Assembly (NCBI RefSeq): GCF_949769225.1
Contig: NZ_CATKPB010000008.1
Direction: 5' to 3' (one strand)
DNA from: Peptoniphilus_A genitalis
GTDB taxonomy: Bacteria; Bacillota; Clostridia; Tissierellales; Peptoniphilaceae
Length of the DNA stretch: 64,000 bases
A program made the position numbers and the translations under genes. This document shows, one piece after another, positions 1 to 9,800 of this stretch. Under the pieces are notes generated by a model. The model saw only the letters and a program-made list of their open reading frames with translations, did no database searches and was not told the origin of the DNA. Position 1 is the first letter of the stretch. Every line of letters begins with the position of its first letter.

Positions 1-958
1 TTTTAGCTTCCAAGACTTTCTTATAATTTTCCCTTCTCCAAGGTGTTGATACAAAAAACTTGTCATGATCTTTAATGGATTCTAAATAAGATCCATACTT
101 TCTAAAGTCAGCTGTTATTGTGTAGACTTCTCCAGTTGGCTTTTGCTCCTTGGTTTGCTTCTTATAGATTCCACCAGTCCAGTCCTTAGATGCTTTAATA
201 CCAAATAAGTTACATGCTTCCCTTGCTAGTGAGGACTTACCCCAGTTACTTTCAAGTATTGCTTGTGCGATAGTCACAGATGGCAAGATATTAAGTTTTT
301 GACCTTTAAGGCTATCAACTATAGACTGGATAAATTTTTCTTCAGTAAGTTCTACTGGTGGATTTTTAACTTCTCCAGTTTTTTCTACAAGTCCATAAAA
401 CTCTGCAATTGCTTTTGCTACTGCATTTGCTGTCTTATCAAGATTTTTGCGATAAATAGTCGCATCTTGTAAATTGTCGTGGAAAACATGCTCAACTATC
501 ATGTTTTTCTTAGCATACCCTAACCTTAGGATCCCATAATAATTAGATCCTGCGTTATTTCTCCTGTACTTCGTTCCACGATTAGGAGTTCCAAGGGCAG
601 TAGACACATAAGCACATATCTTATTTCCTAAACCCTTGCAAGACTCCTTAGGGTTAGTGGAGTCCCAGACTTCCACTCCTCTTACATTACCACCTGCCGC
701 ATTGCTATGGACTGATAAAAGCAAGTCATAACCCCTTGCCATAAATCCTCTGGTCTTAAGACTTGGATTTTGCCAGATGTCACTCCTAGTCATACCAACT
801 TTAAATCCATATCTTTCAAGAGCAGGCTTTAAAAAATCCCTGGCATAGATAAAGTTGCAATCCCCCTCATTACAATAGGGTAGATTGTCAACCTGCTTAA
901 ATCCACGATTATGAGCAGGACCACCACCATGGCCAGGGTCTAACATTATTTTTACCAT
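1..958 (-). CDS. Prophage endolysin: amidase_3 plus glucosaminidase domains (3' end outside window)
   Basis: This is the lytic enzyme that opens the cell wall at the end of the phage cycle. The frame is open from an ATG at 958 through the left edge, so at least 319 residues. The N-terminus starts MVKIMLDPGHGGG, the first zinc-ligand motif of N-acetylmuramoyl-L-alanine amidases (Amidase_3), and LLLSVHSNA follows near residue 80, the second histidine motif. After about residue 190 the sequence (LPSVTIAQAILESNWGKS) matches the glucosaminidase/lysozyme-like fold with its catalytic Glu. A GGAG Shine-Dalgarno sits 8 bases before the ATG. It follows the holin-like gene as expected for a lysis cassette. 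The domain calls are from motifs; the C-terminus cannot be judged. Confidence 0.9.
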   Translation of the reverse strand, partial: MVKIMLDPGHGGGPAHNRGFKQVDNLPYCNEGDCNFIYARDFLKPALERYGFKVGMTRSDIWQNPSLKTRGFMARGYDLLLSVHSNAAGGNVRGVEVWDSTNPKESCKGLGNKICAYVSTALGTPNRGTKYRRNNAGSNYYGILRLGYAKKNMIVEHVFHDNLQDATIYRKNLDKTANAVAKAIAEFYGLVEKTGEVKNPPVELTEEKFIQSIVDSLKGQKLNILPSVTIAQAILESNWGKSSLAREACNLFGIKASKDWTGGIYKKQTKEQKPTGEVYTITADFRKYGSYLESIKDHDKFFVSTPWRRENYKKVLEAK

Positions 959-982
959 GTCATCAACTCCTTTATTGCATAA

Positions 983-1010
983 TAAAAGGCAGCTTCTAAA
1001 GCCGCCTTAC
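983..1010 (-). terminator. Stem-loop between holin-like gene and endolysin
   Basis: On the minus strand AAGGCGGC and GCTGCCTT form a near-perfect stem around a 7-base loop and run into TTTTATT. It lies just after the holin-like stop codon, so it could attenuate readthrough into the endolysin. Confidence 0.55.
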
Positions 1011-1351
1011 TTTTTTAATTCATCTAATATTTTGTCTGATTTTTCATCATGTTTATCTAGTTTTCTGTGAAGCTCTCGGTTATAATAGTCAACTTTATTT
1101 ACTGTATCAGCTACAATTCTGTTAGTAGTTGCAACTTCTTTTGTAGCTTCTGACAACTTGTCTATTGCAGTGTTTAAAAGTTGGTTATCTAAAATTAGTT
1201 GTTTAAGAGTATCTGTTATCTCCTTCATCTCTTGTGTTCTTCGTTTATCATTCTGTACTATTGTGTAGACAAAAACTCCCAAGAAAACAATTATAATCGC
1301 CCCTGCAACTCCCACTGCTAAATAAAGTTCTTCTATTGTTTTGTATTCCAT
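1007..1351 (-). CDS. Holin-like small membrane protein
   Basis: The product is 114 residues with one clear transmembrane segment at about residues 13-32 (VGVAGAIIIVFLGVFVYTIV), then a charged, coiled-coil-prone cytoplasmic tail rich in Lys, Asp and Asn. It lies directly upstream of the endolysin and is preceded by an AGAGGTGA ribosome binding site. Single-membrane-span proteins with a charged tail in this position usually act as holins or holin partners (XhlA/BhlA-like), letting the amidase reach the wall. No catalytic motif is visible. The role rests on topology and position rather than on a recognised family signature. Confidence 0.6.
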   Translation of the reverse strand: MEYKTIEELYLAVGVAGAIIIVFLGVFVYTIVQNDKRRTQEMKEITDTLKQLILDNQLLNTAIDKLSEATKEVATTNRIVADTVNKVDYYNRELHRKLDKHDEKSDKILDELKK

Positions 1352-1376
1352 GCGGTCACCTCTCTTTTTGTATTTT

Positions 1377-1402
1377 AAAAGGCGACCTTGCCAGTCGCCT
1401 AT
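1377..1402 (-). terminator. Stem-loop upstream of holin-like gene
   Basis: Minus-strand AGGCGAC and GTCGCCT pair around a 7-base loop and are followed by TTTTAAAA. It separates the lysis genes from the tail-region genes. Confidence 0.55.
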
Positions 1403-1417
1403 GTTTTTAATTAAATT

Positions 1418-1745
1418 CTAATAAACAGTATTTTCAAAACCCGTCCCAATCCATCCATCAGCACTTGCAGTAACTCTAACTTCGTCATTTTCTTCCAATG
1501 GTTTTACTGGTTGTTGCCATGTGAAACCTTTATTTTTCAAATTATATTCCTCATGTTTGTTTGTAGCAGAGTTCTTAATTACTATCTTAATATCACTTGA
1601 GAATGGGTAAGCTAACCCAGTAATTACACTCGCACCAATCACAGGGGTATTTACACTTAACCCTACTTTCGGGAGTTCATAAACTAATCCCCCCCCCCCT
1701 ATATATTTCTACAACACGCTTATTTAAGCCATTTGTTAATTCCAT
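1418..1745 (-). pseudogene. Tail-region surface protein, frame broken by an 11-G tract (possible phase switch)
   Basis: A strong ribosome binding site (AAAGGAGGAAAT) precedes an ATG at 1745. In the present frame it gives only MELTNGLNKRVVEIYRGGGI before a stop two codons later. Inside is a run of 11 G on the minus strand. If the run had 10 G, the frame would continue as YRGGGLVYELPKVG and join the open frame ending at 1418, giving about 108 residues. That restored product aligns with its upstream neighbour: VVEIYRGGGLVYELP against ISQMYKGDELVWEMP, and a common C-terminal pattern ending in a GW motif. It probably forms part of the tail tip or an Ig-like decoration. It may be a reversible off state, be rescued by slippage, or be a length error in the tract. 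Confidence 0.7.
1689..1699 (-). repeat. Homopolymeric G tract (11 G, minus strand)
   Basis: Eleven consecutive C on the + strand lie within the coding part of a tail-region gene. It stands out in an AT-rich genome. Tracts of this length slip readily in replication, and loss of one base puts the gene in frame. Confidence 0.9.
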
Positions 1746-1755
1746 ATTTCCTCCT

Positions 1756-2076
1756 TTAACGAATCCTTTTTATAATGATTTTATCTTTCCAACCTGGTTT
1801 TGAAATTGTAATGACAACTTTATCTCCATTTTTAAGCGGCGATTCCAATCCAGCTGAACAACCTCCAAATCCAGAAGGCATTTGCTCAGAAATTGTATTA
1901 CCATTAATTTCTATCTTAACCTTGCAGTCAGCAGGATAGGTTGTGAATTCTATTGTTGTCGTACCTTTATATAAATCAAATCCGCTTGTCATCACTTCTG
2001 GCATTTCCCAAACAAGTTCATCACCCTTATACATTTGACTTATGGTTTTATTATCTTTTTCAATACTATCTAACAT
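1756..2076 (-). CDS. Small tail/baseplate-associated protein with YKGxxLVWE motif
   Basis: The protein has 106 residues. It begins with a short linker, then MYKGDELVWEMPEV, a motif common in small phage tail-tip proteins, followed by a beta-rich Ig-like stretch ending GDKVVITISKPGWKDK. There is no signal peptide or membrane span. An AGGTGATTAG ribosome binding site precedes the ATG. It lies between the baseplate protein and the G-tract gene, to which it is paralogous by the shared IY.G..LV.E motif and C-terminal pattern. It probably decorates the tail tip or helps bind the host surface. The function is inferred from place and motif only. Confidence 0.6.
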   Translation of the reverse strand: MLDSIEKDNKTISQMYKGDELVWEMPEVMTSGFDLYKGTTTIEFTTYPADCKVKIEINGNTISEQMPSGFGGCSAGLESPLKNGDKVVITISKPGWKDKIIIKRIR

Positions 2077-2084
2077 CTAATCAC

Positions 2085-3458
2085 CTATCTTTCAGTAACA
2101 AGATATAAGGTTTCAGGTTCAGCAGTCCCATCTTTGATTCTTTGTGTTTGTTCTGCCTTAGTGGTCCATACAACCTTAACTCCTATATCTTCTTTCTTAG
2201 CATATCCATCTAGTTGACCTGTAACGTCAATGTTTTCCAAGTCTTTCTTAGTCGCATAGTCTTTTAATTGACTTGTTACATCTATTGCTTCTAATGCTTC
2301 TTTTAATCTTGGCTCTGTTACATATTGGTCTAAGTTACCATTTGCAATTATTTTCTGCACTTCATCTTTTGTAAGATTTAATTGGCTCAACAAATCTCTA
2401 ATAAGAGCTTCGGTTTTTTTAGCTTCTTCATCTGTAGATTTTAGAGATGTGTTTTCTGCTGTTGCTTCTTCTATGCTTAAGTCTAAATCATTCTTTACAC
2501 TTGATGCGTTACTTGTACTTTCATCAAGGTTTGTTTTTAAATAGCTCCCAGAGTTTATCTTCGATAGTAAATCAGCAGATAAGGTATCTCCTTGATTCTT
2601 TAGACTTCCTAATTCTGCTTTTATAGTGTTTGCTGCATCTGTTACATCTTCTAAAGACTTTTTTGTAGCTAAAGCTGTTGTATTTGATTTGTCTAAGTTT
2701 TCTTTATTTGCTTTAGCATCTTCTATGCTTGCGTTTAATTCACTTGTTGTAGTTTTTCCTTCTTCAATTTTTGTATTCAAGCCATTAAAGTTTTCTGTAG
2801 CTTTTTGATTTTCAGAGCTTAAACTTGATTTTAAAGTTTCAGATTCAGCCTTTGTTGTCTTTAAATCCTCTAAGGTTTTATTAGCATCTACCTTTGAGTT
2901 GTCAAGTTGGTCCTTGATTTCTAATGCTTTTTTCTTACATTCAGCAAGATTATTCCTTGCTTCAATACCCTCATTAATTCCAACCTTTAAAGATGCATCA
3001 ACTTCTTTAGCTTCTTCTAAAGTCTTGTCATAGTCTTTGATTAAATTCAAAGTTTTATCAATTTTTTCAAAGTCTACATAGATATTTTTTCCAAGACTTG
3101 GACCTGCTTCAAGTCCTTCTTCAATCCACAAATCAAAAATTTTAGACCCAATTTTTTGACCATCTTTATCTGTGATTATAAATTGAGATTTTTGCTTTCC
3201 TGGATATTTAAGTTGGGAGTTGTACACTTGGACTTTAATTTTCCCCTCTGTGGCTTCGACAATTTCTCCCTCTGAATAAGATACTTCTTTGGAGTTTGCC
3301 ACATACATTCTTAATTTCATTCCAGTAACATTAACTGGCTTACTAAAATCATCAAAAACTTGTAAATTAAAAACTCTTCCAGTATCGCCTTGTACTGCAA
3401 ATAAGCGACCGTTGAAAGAGTTGTCAAACTTTAATTTAATTATTTCATTGTTTATCAT
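2085..3458 (-). CDS. BppU-like baseplate upper protein with long coiled coil
   Basis: The 457-residue product begins with a domain of about 125 residues that resembles the N-terminal domain of lactococcal phage BppU (GRLFAVQGDTGRVFNLQVFD, then GKQKSQFIITDKDGQKI), the part that fixes the receptor-binding assembly to the baseplate. Residues about 130-370 are a Lys/Glu/Ser/Thr-rich coiled coil with loosely repeated LKxxL/AN blocks. The C-terminus contains two similar units (IDVTSQLKDYATKKDLE and IDVTGQLDGYAKKEDIG) and ends with a short domain containing LYLVTE. It most likely forms a trimeric stalk. The receptor-binding part is not recognised. Confidence 0.75.
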   Translation of the reverse strand: MINNEIIKLKFDNSFNGRLFAVQGDTGRVFNLQVFDDFSKPVNVTGMKLRMYVANSKEVSYSEGEIVEATEGKIKVQVYNSQLKYPGKQKSQFIITDKDGQKIGSKIFDLWIEEGLEAGPSLGKNIYVDFEKIDKTLNLIKDYDKTLEEAKEVDASLKVGINEGIEARNNLAECKKKALEIKDQLDNSKVDANKTLEDLKTTKAESETLKSSLSSENQKATENFNGLNTKIEEGKTTTSELNASIEDAKANKENLDKSNTTALATKKSLEDVTDAANTIKAELGSLKNQGDTLSADLLSKINSGSYLKTNLDESTSNASSVKNDLDLSIEEATAENTSLKSTDEEAKKTEALIRDLLSQLNLTKDEVQKIIANGNLDQYVTEPRLKEALEAIDVTSQLKDYATKKDLENIDVTGQLDGYAKKEDIGVKVVWTTKAEQTQRIKDGTAEPETLYLVTER

Positions 3459-3469
3459 ATTTGCTCCTT

Positions 3470-3742
3470 TTATAGATTTTCAAAAATATCATCTACATTT
3501 CCTGGTGCTTCCTTATTAGGTTCTAGCTTTGCAATTACATCTTTAAGTGCTTTTTGCTTTTCTTCATAACCTTTATAAGTTTTTCTCATTGCTATCATCT
3601 GGTCATAAAGACTTTTCTTTCTGTATTCCAAATCTCTTACTTCATTTTTTAATTGATCTACGCTTTTTTCATAGACAATTTTTTCTTCAATAACTGCTCC
3701 GTTTTCTTTAAGTTCTGTTACTGTAATTTCTTGTTTTTCCAT
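3470..3742 (-). CDS. Small coiled-coil phage tail protein
   Basis: Starting at ATG 3742 (AGGAGG-like site GGAGGTT 6-7 bases upstream) the product has 90 residues and begins MEKQEITVTEL. A longer frame to 3799 exists but would overlap the preceding gene deeply and lacks a ribosome binding site. The ATG overlaps the upstream stop as TAATG, so translation is probably coupled. Residues 25-75 form a charged coiled coil. Proteins of this size and type often lie between the tail protein and the baseplate protein in Firmicute siphophages, with no firm function. Confidence 0.6.
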   Translation of the reverse strand: MEKQEITVTELKENGAVIEEKIVYEKSVDQLKNEVRDLEYRKKSLYDQMIAMRKTYKGYEEKQKALKDVIAKLEPNKEAPGNVDDIFENL

Positions 3743-6114
3743 TAATAACCTCCATAATTCAATAAGGCTTGTATAAAAATTGTTGCATCTACACGACACC
3801 TTCCATTAGATTTTATTTCTATTTCATTCCATCCATTCTTCAAATAAGCTGTTAAGTTCATTTCTTCGTTATTTCCGTAGACATAGCCACTTCCAGAAAT
3901 AGCTGCTGTTCGGTCAGTACCGTTAATATATATTTCAGTCCTTACATTGCTTGCGTATTCTTGATATATCCCAAAAACAATATCGTGTTGGTGTCCTGGT
4001 ATCTCAACATCGTGCGTATGACTTTCTATACTTACTCTATGAGTATGTTCAGGTAAATCTACCCTATGACTATGACTTGGTATTTCAACAACGTGTTTAT
4101 GAAGCGTTGTTTTATAAATTGAAACGTGACCACCGCCACCACCTATAACATTATAATCGTACATTCCACCCTCTACATCAGATGGACTATGACTTGTTGG
4201 TGCTGAATCACCAGCGTATTCTGTTGATGGATAACCACCTCCACCACTACCTGTTGAAGTATAATCTCCTCCGCCAGATTTTGTTGATGTGGATTGCGTT
4301 CCCTTCCATTCGGTCGCTTTTGAGTAAGCTCTAAAGCCTTCCGTATAAATTCTTAGTGCTGCCTTATAGATTCTTTGTGTTTCCTTTGGGATGTAAATGT
4401 GTAATTTAAGAGGATTTTTATCGTCAACATTATCACATCTTCCGTCTTGCCATGATTGTAATATCCCATTATCATCAAGGATTGTCCTATTACCTGATGC
4501 ATCAGTAAGTTTTAGTCCATACCTATTAGTTGCCCAGTTGCCAAGCTGGACTCTCTCTCGGTTTTGATTATCAAGGACTTGCACTCCCTTTGTGCCTGTA
4601 ATTTTTACATTGTTGTAAAGTTGACCTTGAACTACAACTTTTTTACCAAGAGCTGTATCTGCAAATTCGTCATTTACATTTATTTGATAAGCGTTGACCT
4701 TTGCAAATTCCCCAAGAGTTCCGACAATTGACTCTGCGACAACCCCTTCTCCAGTTGCCATTGTTCCCCACTTCCAAGAGCCGTCAGGATTCTTTTTATC
4801 TGCAACAAGCATCTTGCCTGCTCCCATGTAAATTACTTTTGTTGGATCTTGGTCTATTGGTCTGTCAAAGGAATAATAACCTGCTGGTAAGTTATATTTA
4901 TTTCCAATTTTTAAATCATAATTATAAGCTGCATCATTAAAATAAGATGAGTTTATCTCATCTCTTAGTGAGTCAATGTAAGAGTCAATTTCCTCTTCTC
5001 TTCTTCGTTTTTCATAGAGTTCAGATTTTAGTCTTTCACCTGCAGATCTAACAATTTTATCCCCAAACTCAAAAGATACTACTTTGTCTTTTAGAAAATC
5101 TTTTTGAATTTTAAATACTCTAACCTTGTATCTGATATTCATGTCCGGTCTTATTATTGCAACAGTTTCTCCAAGCTCAATATTTTCTGTCTCAAGTGCA
5201 TTGGCTCTTAATTGCAATTTGGGTCTAGTGTTTTTGAGTGCATATTCAAAAGTTGCATCTGCTAAAAGTTTTGGATCTTCAATGTCATCAAAGTCCACAA
5301 CTCCTATTCTTGGTGTTCCATCTGGATAGCCATAGAGCTTAGTTGCTTCCTTGATTTCTATATAGTCAGTTCCTTTAGGCTTAACAACTTTTACACCATC
5401 TTTTTCATTTGTGTATTCAATTTCATCAAATTTTATTTTACGACTATACCCACCAGTTTTTTCTCCGTTTTCATCTTCTGTGGCAATTCCCTTACCTCTT
5501 CCAAGAAAAGCTGTGTAAAGTTCGTCTGTAGATGATTCTGCGACTACAGAGATTAATTTATCCCCGTACTCATACCACTTTCCAAAATCCTTTGAAATCT
5601 CATCATAAATACTTATCTTCTTTGATATTATTTTTCCATCTTTAAAAAGTATTTCAGGTACAAATTCAAAATTCCAAGTCTTAACAACATCATAGAAAGC
5701 AGAAAGAGCAGATTCATAATAATAGTTTTTTGATGCTATTCTTTCTGTGATATTGGATTTTAATTCCCAACCAGTGCCGGAGATTATTTTTTCAACGACT
5801 AAGTTGCCTGATGTGTTTTGATTTCTGATGTCCCTTACAACTGCACCCTTTAATTCGTCAAAAAAAATGTGGATACCATCAATTGTGATGTATCCACTCT
5901 CTTTTGTTTTCTTCCTAATTTTATAGAGCCAAAAATTATTATCTTCTTTAACTCCAAAGTATTCAGCTTCTTCGTCAAAGTCTTTATAAGGAAAACTTGC
6001 ACTTCCAGTTATTTGACCACCAAGTTCTTGTTCTTGAAAGTTTTCTGTGAGAAGGTCTGCTGAAATTGATTTTATTAAGTTTTGTTTGTTATCAAATAAG
6101 TAAATCCCTTTCAT
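3742..6114 (-). CDS. Phage tail protein (endopeptidase-tail/Tal type) with HxH repeat tail
   Basis: The 790-residue product follows Dit, the place of the tail-associated lysin or tail endopeptidase protein. Its first 370 residues (MKGIYLFDNKQNLIKSI, GGQITGSASFPYKD, then YGYPDGTPRIGVVDFDD) resemble the phage-tail endopeptidase/minor structural family that caps the tail tube. The middle (RVQLGNWATNRYGLKLTD) is a beta-rich shaft. Near residues 640-670 there is a Gly/Ser-rich linker. From about 668 to 710 five HxH motifs (HKH, HSH, HTH, HTH, HQH) recur every nine residues, then a final beta domain ends at YGGY. The HxH units may bind metal, as in other phage fibres. No lytic catalytic motif was identified. 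Confidence 0.78.
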   Translation of the reverse strand: MKGIYLFDNKQNLIKSISADLLTENFQEQELGGQITGSASFPYKDFDEEAEYFGVKEDNNFWLYKIRKKTKESGYITIDGIHIFFDELKGAVVRDIRNQNTSGNLVVEKIISGTGWELKSNITERIASKNYYYESALSAFYDVVKTWNFEFVPEILFKDGKIISKKISIYDEISKDFGKWYEYGDKLISVVAESSTDELYTAFLGRGKGIATEDENGEKTGGYSRKIKFDEIEYTNEKDGVKVVKPKGTDYIEIKEATKLYGYPDGTPRIGVVDFDDIEDPKLLADATFEYALKNTRPKLQLRANALETENIELGETVAIIRPDMNIRYKVRVFKIQKDFLKDKVVSFEFGDKIVRSAGERLKSELYEKRRREEEIDSYIDSLRDEINSSYFNDAAYNYDLKIGNKYNLPAGYYSFDRPIDQDPTKVIYMGAGKMLVADKKNPDGSWKWGTMATGEGVVAESIVGTLGEFAKVNAYQINVNDEFADTALGKKVVVQGQLYNNVKITGTKGVQVLDNQNRERVQLGNWATNRYGLKLTDASGNRTILDDNGILQSWQDGRCDNVDDKNPLKLHIYIPKETQRIYKAALRIYTEGFRAYSKATEWKGTQSTSTKSGGGDYTSTGSGGGGYPSTEYAGDSAPTSHSPSDVEGGMYDYNVIGGGGGHVSIYKTTLHKHVVEIPSHSHRVDLPEHTHRVSIESHTHDVEIPGHQHDIVFGIYQEYASNVRTEIYINGTDRTAAISGSGYVYGNNEEMNLTAYLKNGWNEIEIKSNGRCRVDATIFIQALLNYGGY

Positions 6115-6848
6115 ATTGACCTCTCTCTGTATGATATTTCAAAGTTTGCGCTCGGTGAAACCATAATTTCATCTTCACTGTAAAGTTCAAAGTTTTGATA
6201 ATCACTGTTCACAAAGTCAAGCCAGTGCATTCTATTTTGACCATTGACTGTGATTTTATCCTTAGTGATTATAACTTCATCTGCATCTTTAAAATCTCCG
6301 TTTAAAATGATTTTTATTCCCCTGTTTTTATTGGTAACTACTAACTTATTTGTTCCTGGTGCAGTAATTTTAATTTCTTCAATTTTAACTGGGTATTTTT
6401 TAAGTTTTAGTCTATCAATTTTTCCTTTACTTTTTCTTAAATGACCATACATAAAAGGATCCGCGCAATGAATTGTAAATTTACCAAAACCCAAATTTGA
6501 ATCATAGTCCGGGTCTTCAGTGTTTGAAAGCCTTCCTATTCGATATCCATCTTCATCATCAAACTTAAATGCTACTTCATTGTCAGTGTATAAGATTTCA
6601 TTCAATCTTCTAATCTTTTCTAGAAAGTATGCGTTGCGATAATCTGAAATCATAAAGTGAACAGTAATCTCCCTTGGTGGATAAGTGCCACCAAGGATTA
6701 CATCACCATTTCTACCAGGAACGCTAACCGTATCTAATATTGGCGATAAAACTTGTCGACCTTCAACGTTCACTGTCATAAAAGATTCAATTTCTTCATC
6801 AAGTAAGTGTCCGTCAAAGGTTAAAGCACAATGACTTAATTCTCTCAT
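6111..6848 (-). CDS. Distal tail protein (Dit, phage tail family)
   Basis: The product has 245 residues and starts MRELSHCALTFDGHLLDEEI. It contains VPGRNGDVILGGTYPPREITVHF, the typical N-terminal signature of the SipTail/Dit family, and later DPFMYGHLRK. Dit forms the hexameric hub that joins the tail tube to the adhesion device. Position between tape measure and tail endopeptidase protein is the canonical one. It overlaps the next gene by four bases (ATGA), so the two are translationally coupled. Confidence 0.85.
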   Translation of the reverse strand: MRELSHCALTFDGHLLDEEIESFMTVNVEGRQVLSPILDTVSVPGRNGDVILGGTYPPREITVHFMISDYRNAYFLEKIRRLNEILYTDNEVAFKFDDEDGYRIGRLSNTEDPDYDSNLGFGKFTIHCADPFMYGHLRKSKGKIDRLKLKKYPVKIEEIKITAPGTNKLVVTNKNRGIKIILNGDFKDADEVIITKDKITVNGQNRMHWLDFVNSDYQNFELYSEDEIMVSPSANFEISYRERSI

Positions 6849-6859
6849 TTTATCACCCC

Positions 6860-9800
6860 TTAGTATGCCAACTTAAGTTCTATGTCTTTATCTTGTTCAA
6901 GGCTGATTCGGTCTACAAGTGCCTTGAAGTTTTGACCACCAATACTTAAGTTCAAATTTATATCTTTGTCTTCAGCTTCCTTGTTTGCAAATTCTTTTGA
7001 TAAATCAGACGATACTTTAAATTTTTTGTTTAAACTTGCATCAGGTATTTCATTTAATTCACCCAATGCATCATGGACTAGATTAAAATTATCACCAATT
7101 CCAAGTGCTAATCCCTCTGCAATGTATGATCCAAATTCATAAAATACTTTTGAAGGTGAATGAATTCCAAACATGTTTTTAAATTTATTTATCGCCTTAT
7201 TGCCCATGTCTTTAAATCGTTTTACAACTTGCGGAGTTTGTTTTTGTACACCTTTTGATAATCCTTGTCCAACAGATCTTCCCAAAGGTATTGTGTTTGT
7301 AAAAGTTTTTGCCACTGTTCCTAATGGGCCGCCACCCATAAATTGACCAATGGCTTGCTTTCCTACAGTTGCAACTGTTCCACTTGCACTACCAAAAACA
7401 CTGTTGAATTTTTGACCTATGCTTTTTGCTGTGTTAAGTGCAGATTCCATCATATTCTTAATAGTTTGTATAAGACTTGATTTCTTAGACTTTGCACCTT
7501 CTTTGATTTTTTCAACAGCGTTTTTACCTTCTTCATGCAATTTGCCATCATAAGATTTAATCTTATCGACAGTATCTTTCATGATATCTCCAATTTGGAT
7601 TATTATTGTAATTCCATTTGAGCCAATGCCTTCTTTTAAGGCAATTGTTATTTGTTGACCTGCCACTGTAAAATCAGCACAAGAAGTTTTTAAGGTTTCA
7701 ACACTCTTGTCTGCAGAGTTTTTCACAGTGCTTAGTAAATTGTTAGTCTTATCTTTAACACCCTTTTCAAGGGAATTGACAAGGCCTCTACCAGTGGTAT
7801 TAAATTCAGCTTTTTTATTTACAATACCTTCTTTAAATTTATTAGCAATTTTAGATCCTGCTTCATAAAGTCCCGGAGCTTTGCTTATAATTTCTTTTTT
7901 CATTTGTGGTGCTATGTTAGACACCATTCTTTTTATAGGTTTAAAGTTTTCTGTTAAACCTTTTGAAAAACCATACATTATAGCTGCACCTGAACCAACA
8001 AGAAGTCTTTTATCATAACTTATTGGTCCCTTATGAGCTTTAATCCAACCGCCAATACCAGAAATAAATTGCTTACCTTTTTCCCACGCTGCTGTCAAAC
8101 CTCTTACAAAACCATCCATAATTGCTCTACCAGCGCTTGCAAGGTTGATGTTTCTTAGACTATTAAATAATCCTTTGATTTTATTTATATGACCACTAAT
8201 AGTTGTTACAGCGCTACCGATAGCAGATTTAATTCCATTCCAAGCTGTTGTCAATCCAGACTTTAAAGAATTTCCAGAGCTAGTAAGTTGTTTAAATACA
8301 TTAACAATGCTAGTTATAAAACCTTTAATTGCGTTAGCAGCACCACTTATTAGAGTTTTTATTCCGTTCCATACAGCGGTTATAGCTGATTTTAAACTTG
8401 TTCCAGCAGTTTGCAGTGATGTGAATACTGTCTTAATTCCGGTTATGGCTGTTGTTATAGCAGTTTTTGCAGTTGAAATAACATTTTTAATATTATTCCA
8501 AGCAGATGACATTAAAGTTTTTAAAGATGTTCCTGCTGTTCCTAGATTTGCAAATAACCCTATTACAGTCCCAACCGCTTGGGCTACTACTGCAAGCGCA
8601 GGTGCTATTGCCTTAAATACTTCAACGATACCTTTTACTACTGGTGTTAAAAGTCTGGCAACACTTGCGAATAGATTAAATGAACTTGTTATCCCTATTA
8701 CTGCTCCTTTTACTACTCCTCCAAGGAATGACCCTAGAACTTGAAAAGCAGGTGTTAATGCACTTGCTATTGTACTAATTAAAGGTTGGCAAGCGTTCCA
8801 TAAATTTTTAAACGCACTTACAAGTCCAGAAATAGCTGGAGACACAATTCCAATAAAGCTTTGGAACCCTGCTTGCACTGCAGGTAAAACCTGACTTATT
8901 AAATTCTCAATCCCCGAAAAATCCATCTGACCGATAGCAGTCATTATTGCTTGACCTACTGGAGCAATACCTGTCACAATACTTTGGAAAAGACCTGGAA
9001 CTTGTCCAAAGGCGGTTTTAAGAGATGAAATTAAACCATTCACACTTGTTTTAATTCCGTTGAAAGCAGTTGTTAAAGCTTGATTATTGCTAAAGCCTTT
9101 CCCAAGACTTTCAACTAATTTTTTCCCTTCTTCAGCTAACATTGGACCCATTGTTTGTGCAAAGGAAGTTATCCCTTTGGGAATGTTTTTAAAGATTTCG
9201 CCTATCATAGGAATTAAATTATCAAAAACAAAAGTCTTAACAGTAACTGCTAAATTAGAAAATGATTCTTTAACATTTTCTCCAATTGCTATATTTCCCA
9301 GCACATCCTTAAATGCTGCCTTCATTTGTCCAAAGGATCCTGACACAGTAGTCGCTGCTTCTTTTGCAGTTGTTCCTGTTATGTCCAGCTTGCCTTGTAT
9401 AGCGTGAATAGCTTGGTAAACATCAGACAAGTTGTTTATGTCATACTTAACACCAGTGATTTCTTGTGCATCCTTTAAAAGACGCTCCATTTCTTTCTTA
9501 GTACCACCATAACCAAGCTTTAAGTTGTCTAGCATTGTGTAATTCTGCTTAGCAAATCCTTGATAAGCATTTTGGATGTCACCCATGTGAGTACCCATCT
9601 TATTAGCATTATCGGACATATCCATGAAAGCCATGTTAGATACATCTGCGGCTTTCTTTGTATTACCTGCGGTTGATTGTAAAAGAGATGCGGCAAAAGA
9701 TGTAACACCCTCCATATACTCATTGGCTGATACACCTGATGTTTTATAAGCCTGTCTTGCATAATCTCTAACACGACCAGCCGATTCTTTAAAAAGTGTT

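Noticed and set aside
1689..1699. G-tract frame break as a plain sequencing error
   Set aside because: Not excluded, but the strong start signals and clean restoration of a paralogous frame make a real variable tract at least as likely, so it is reported as a finding.
8307..8744. Long + strand frame inside the tape measure gene
   Set aside because: It is the reverse of a repetitive hydrophobic coding region, with no ribosome binding site and no known pattern.
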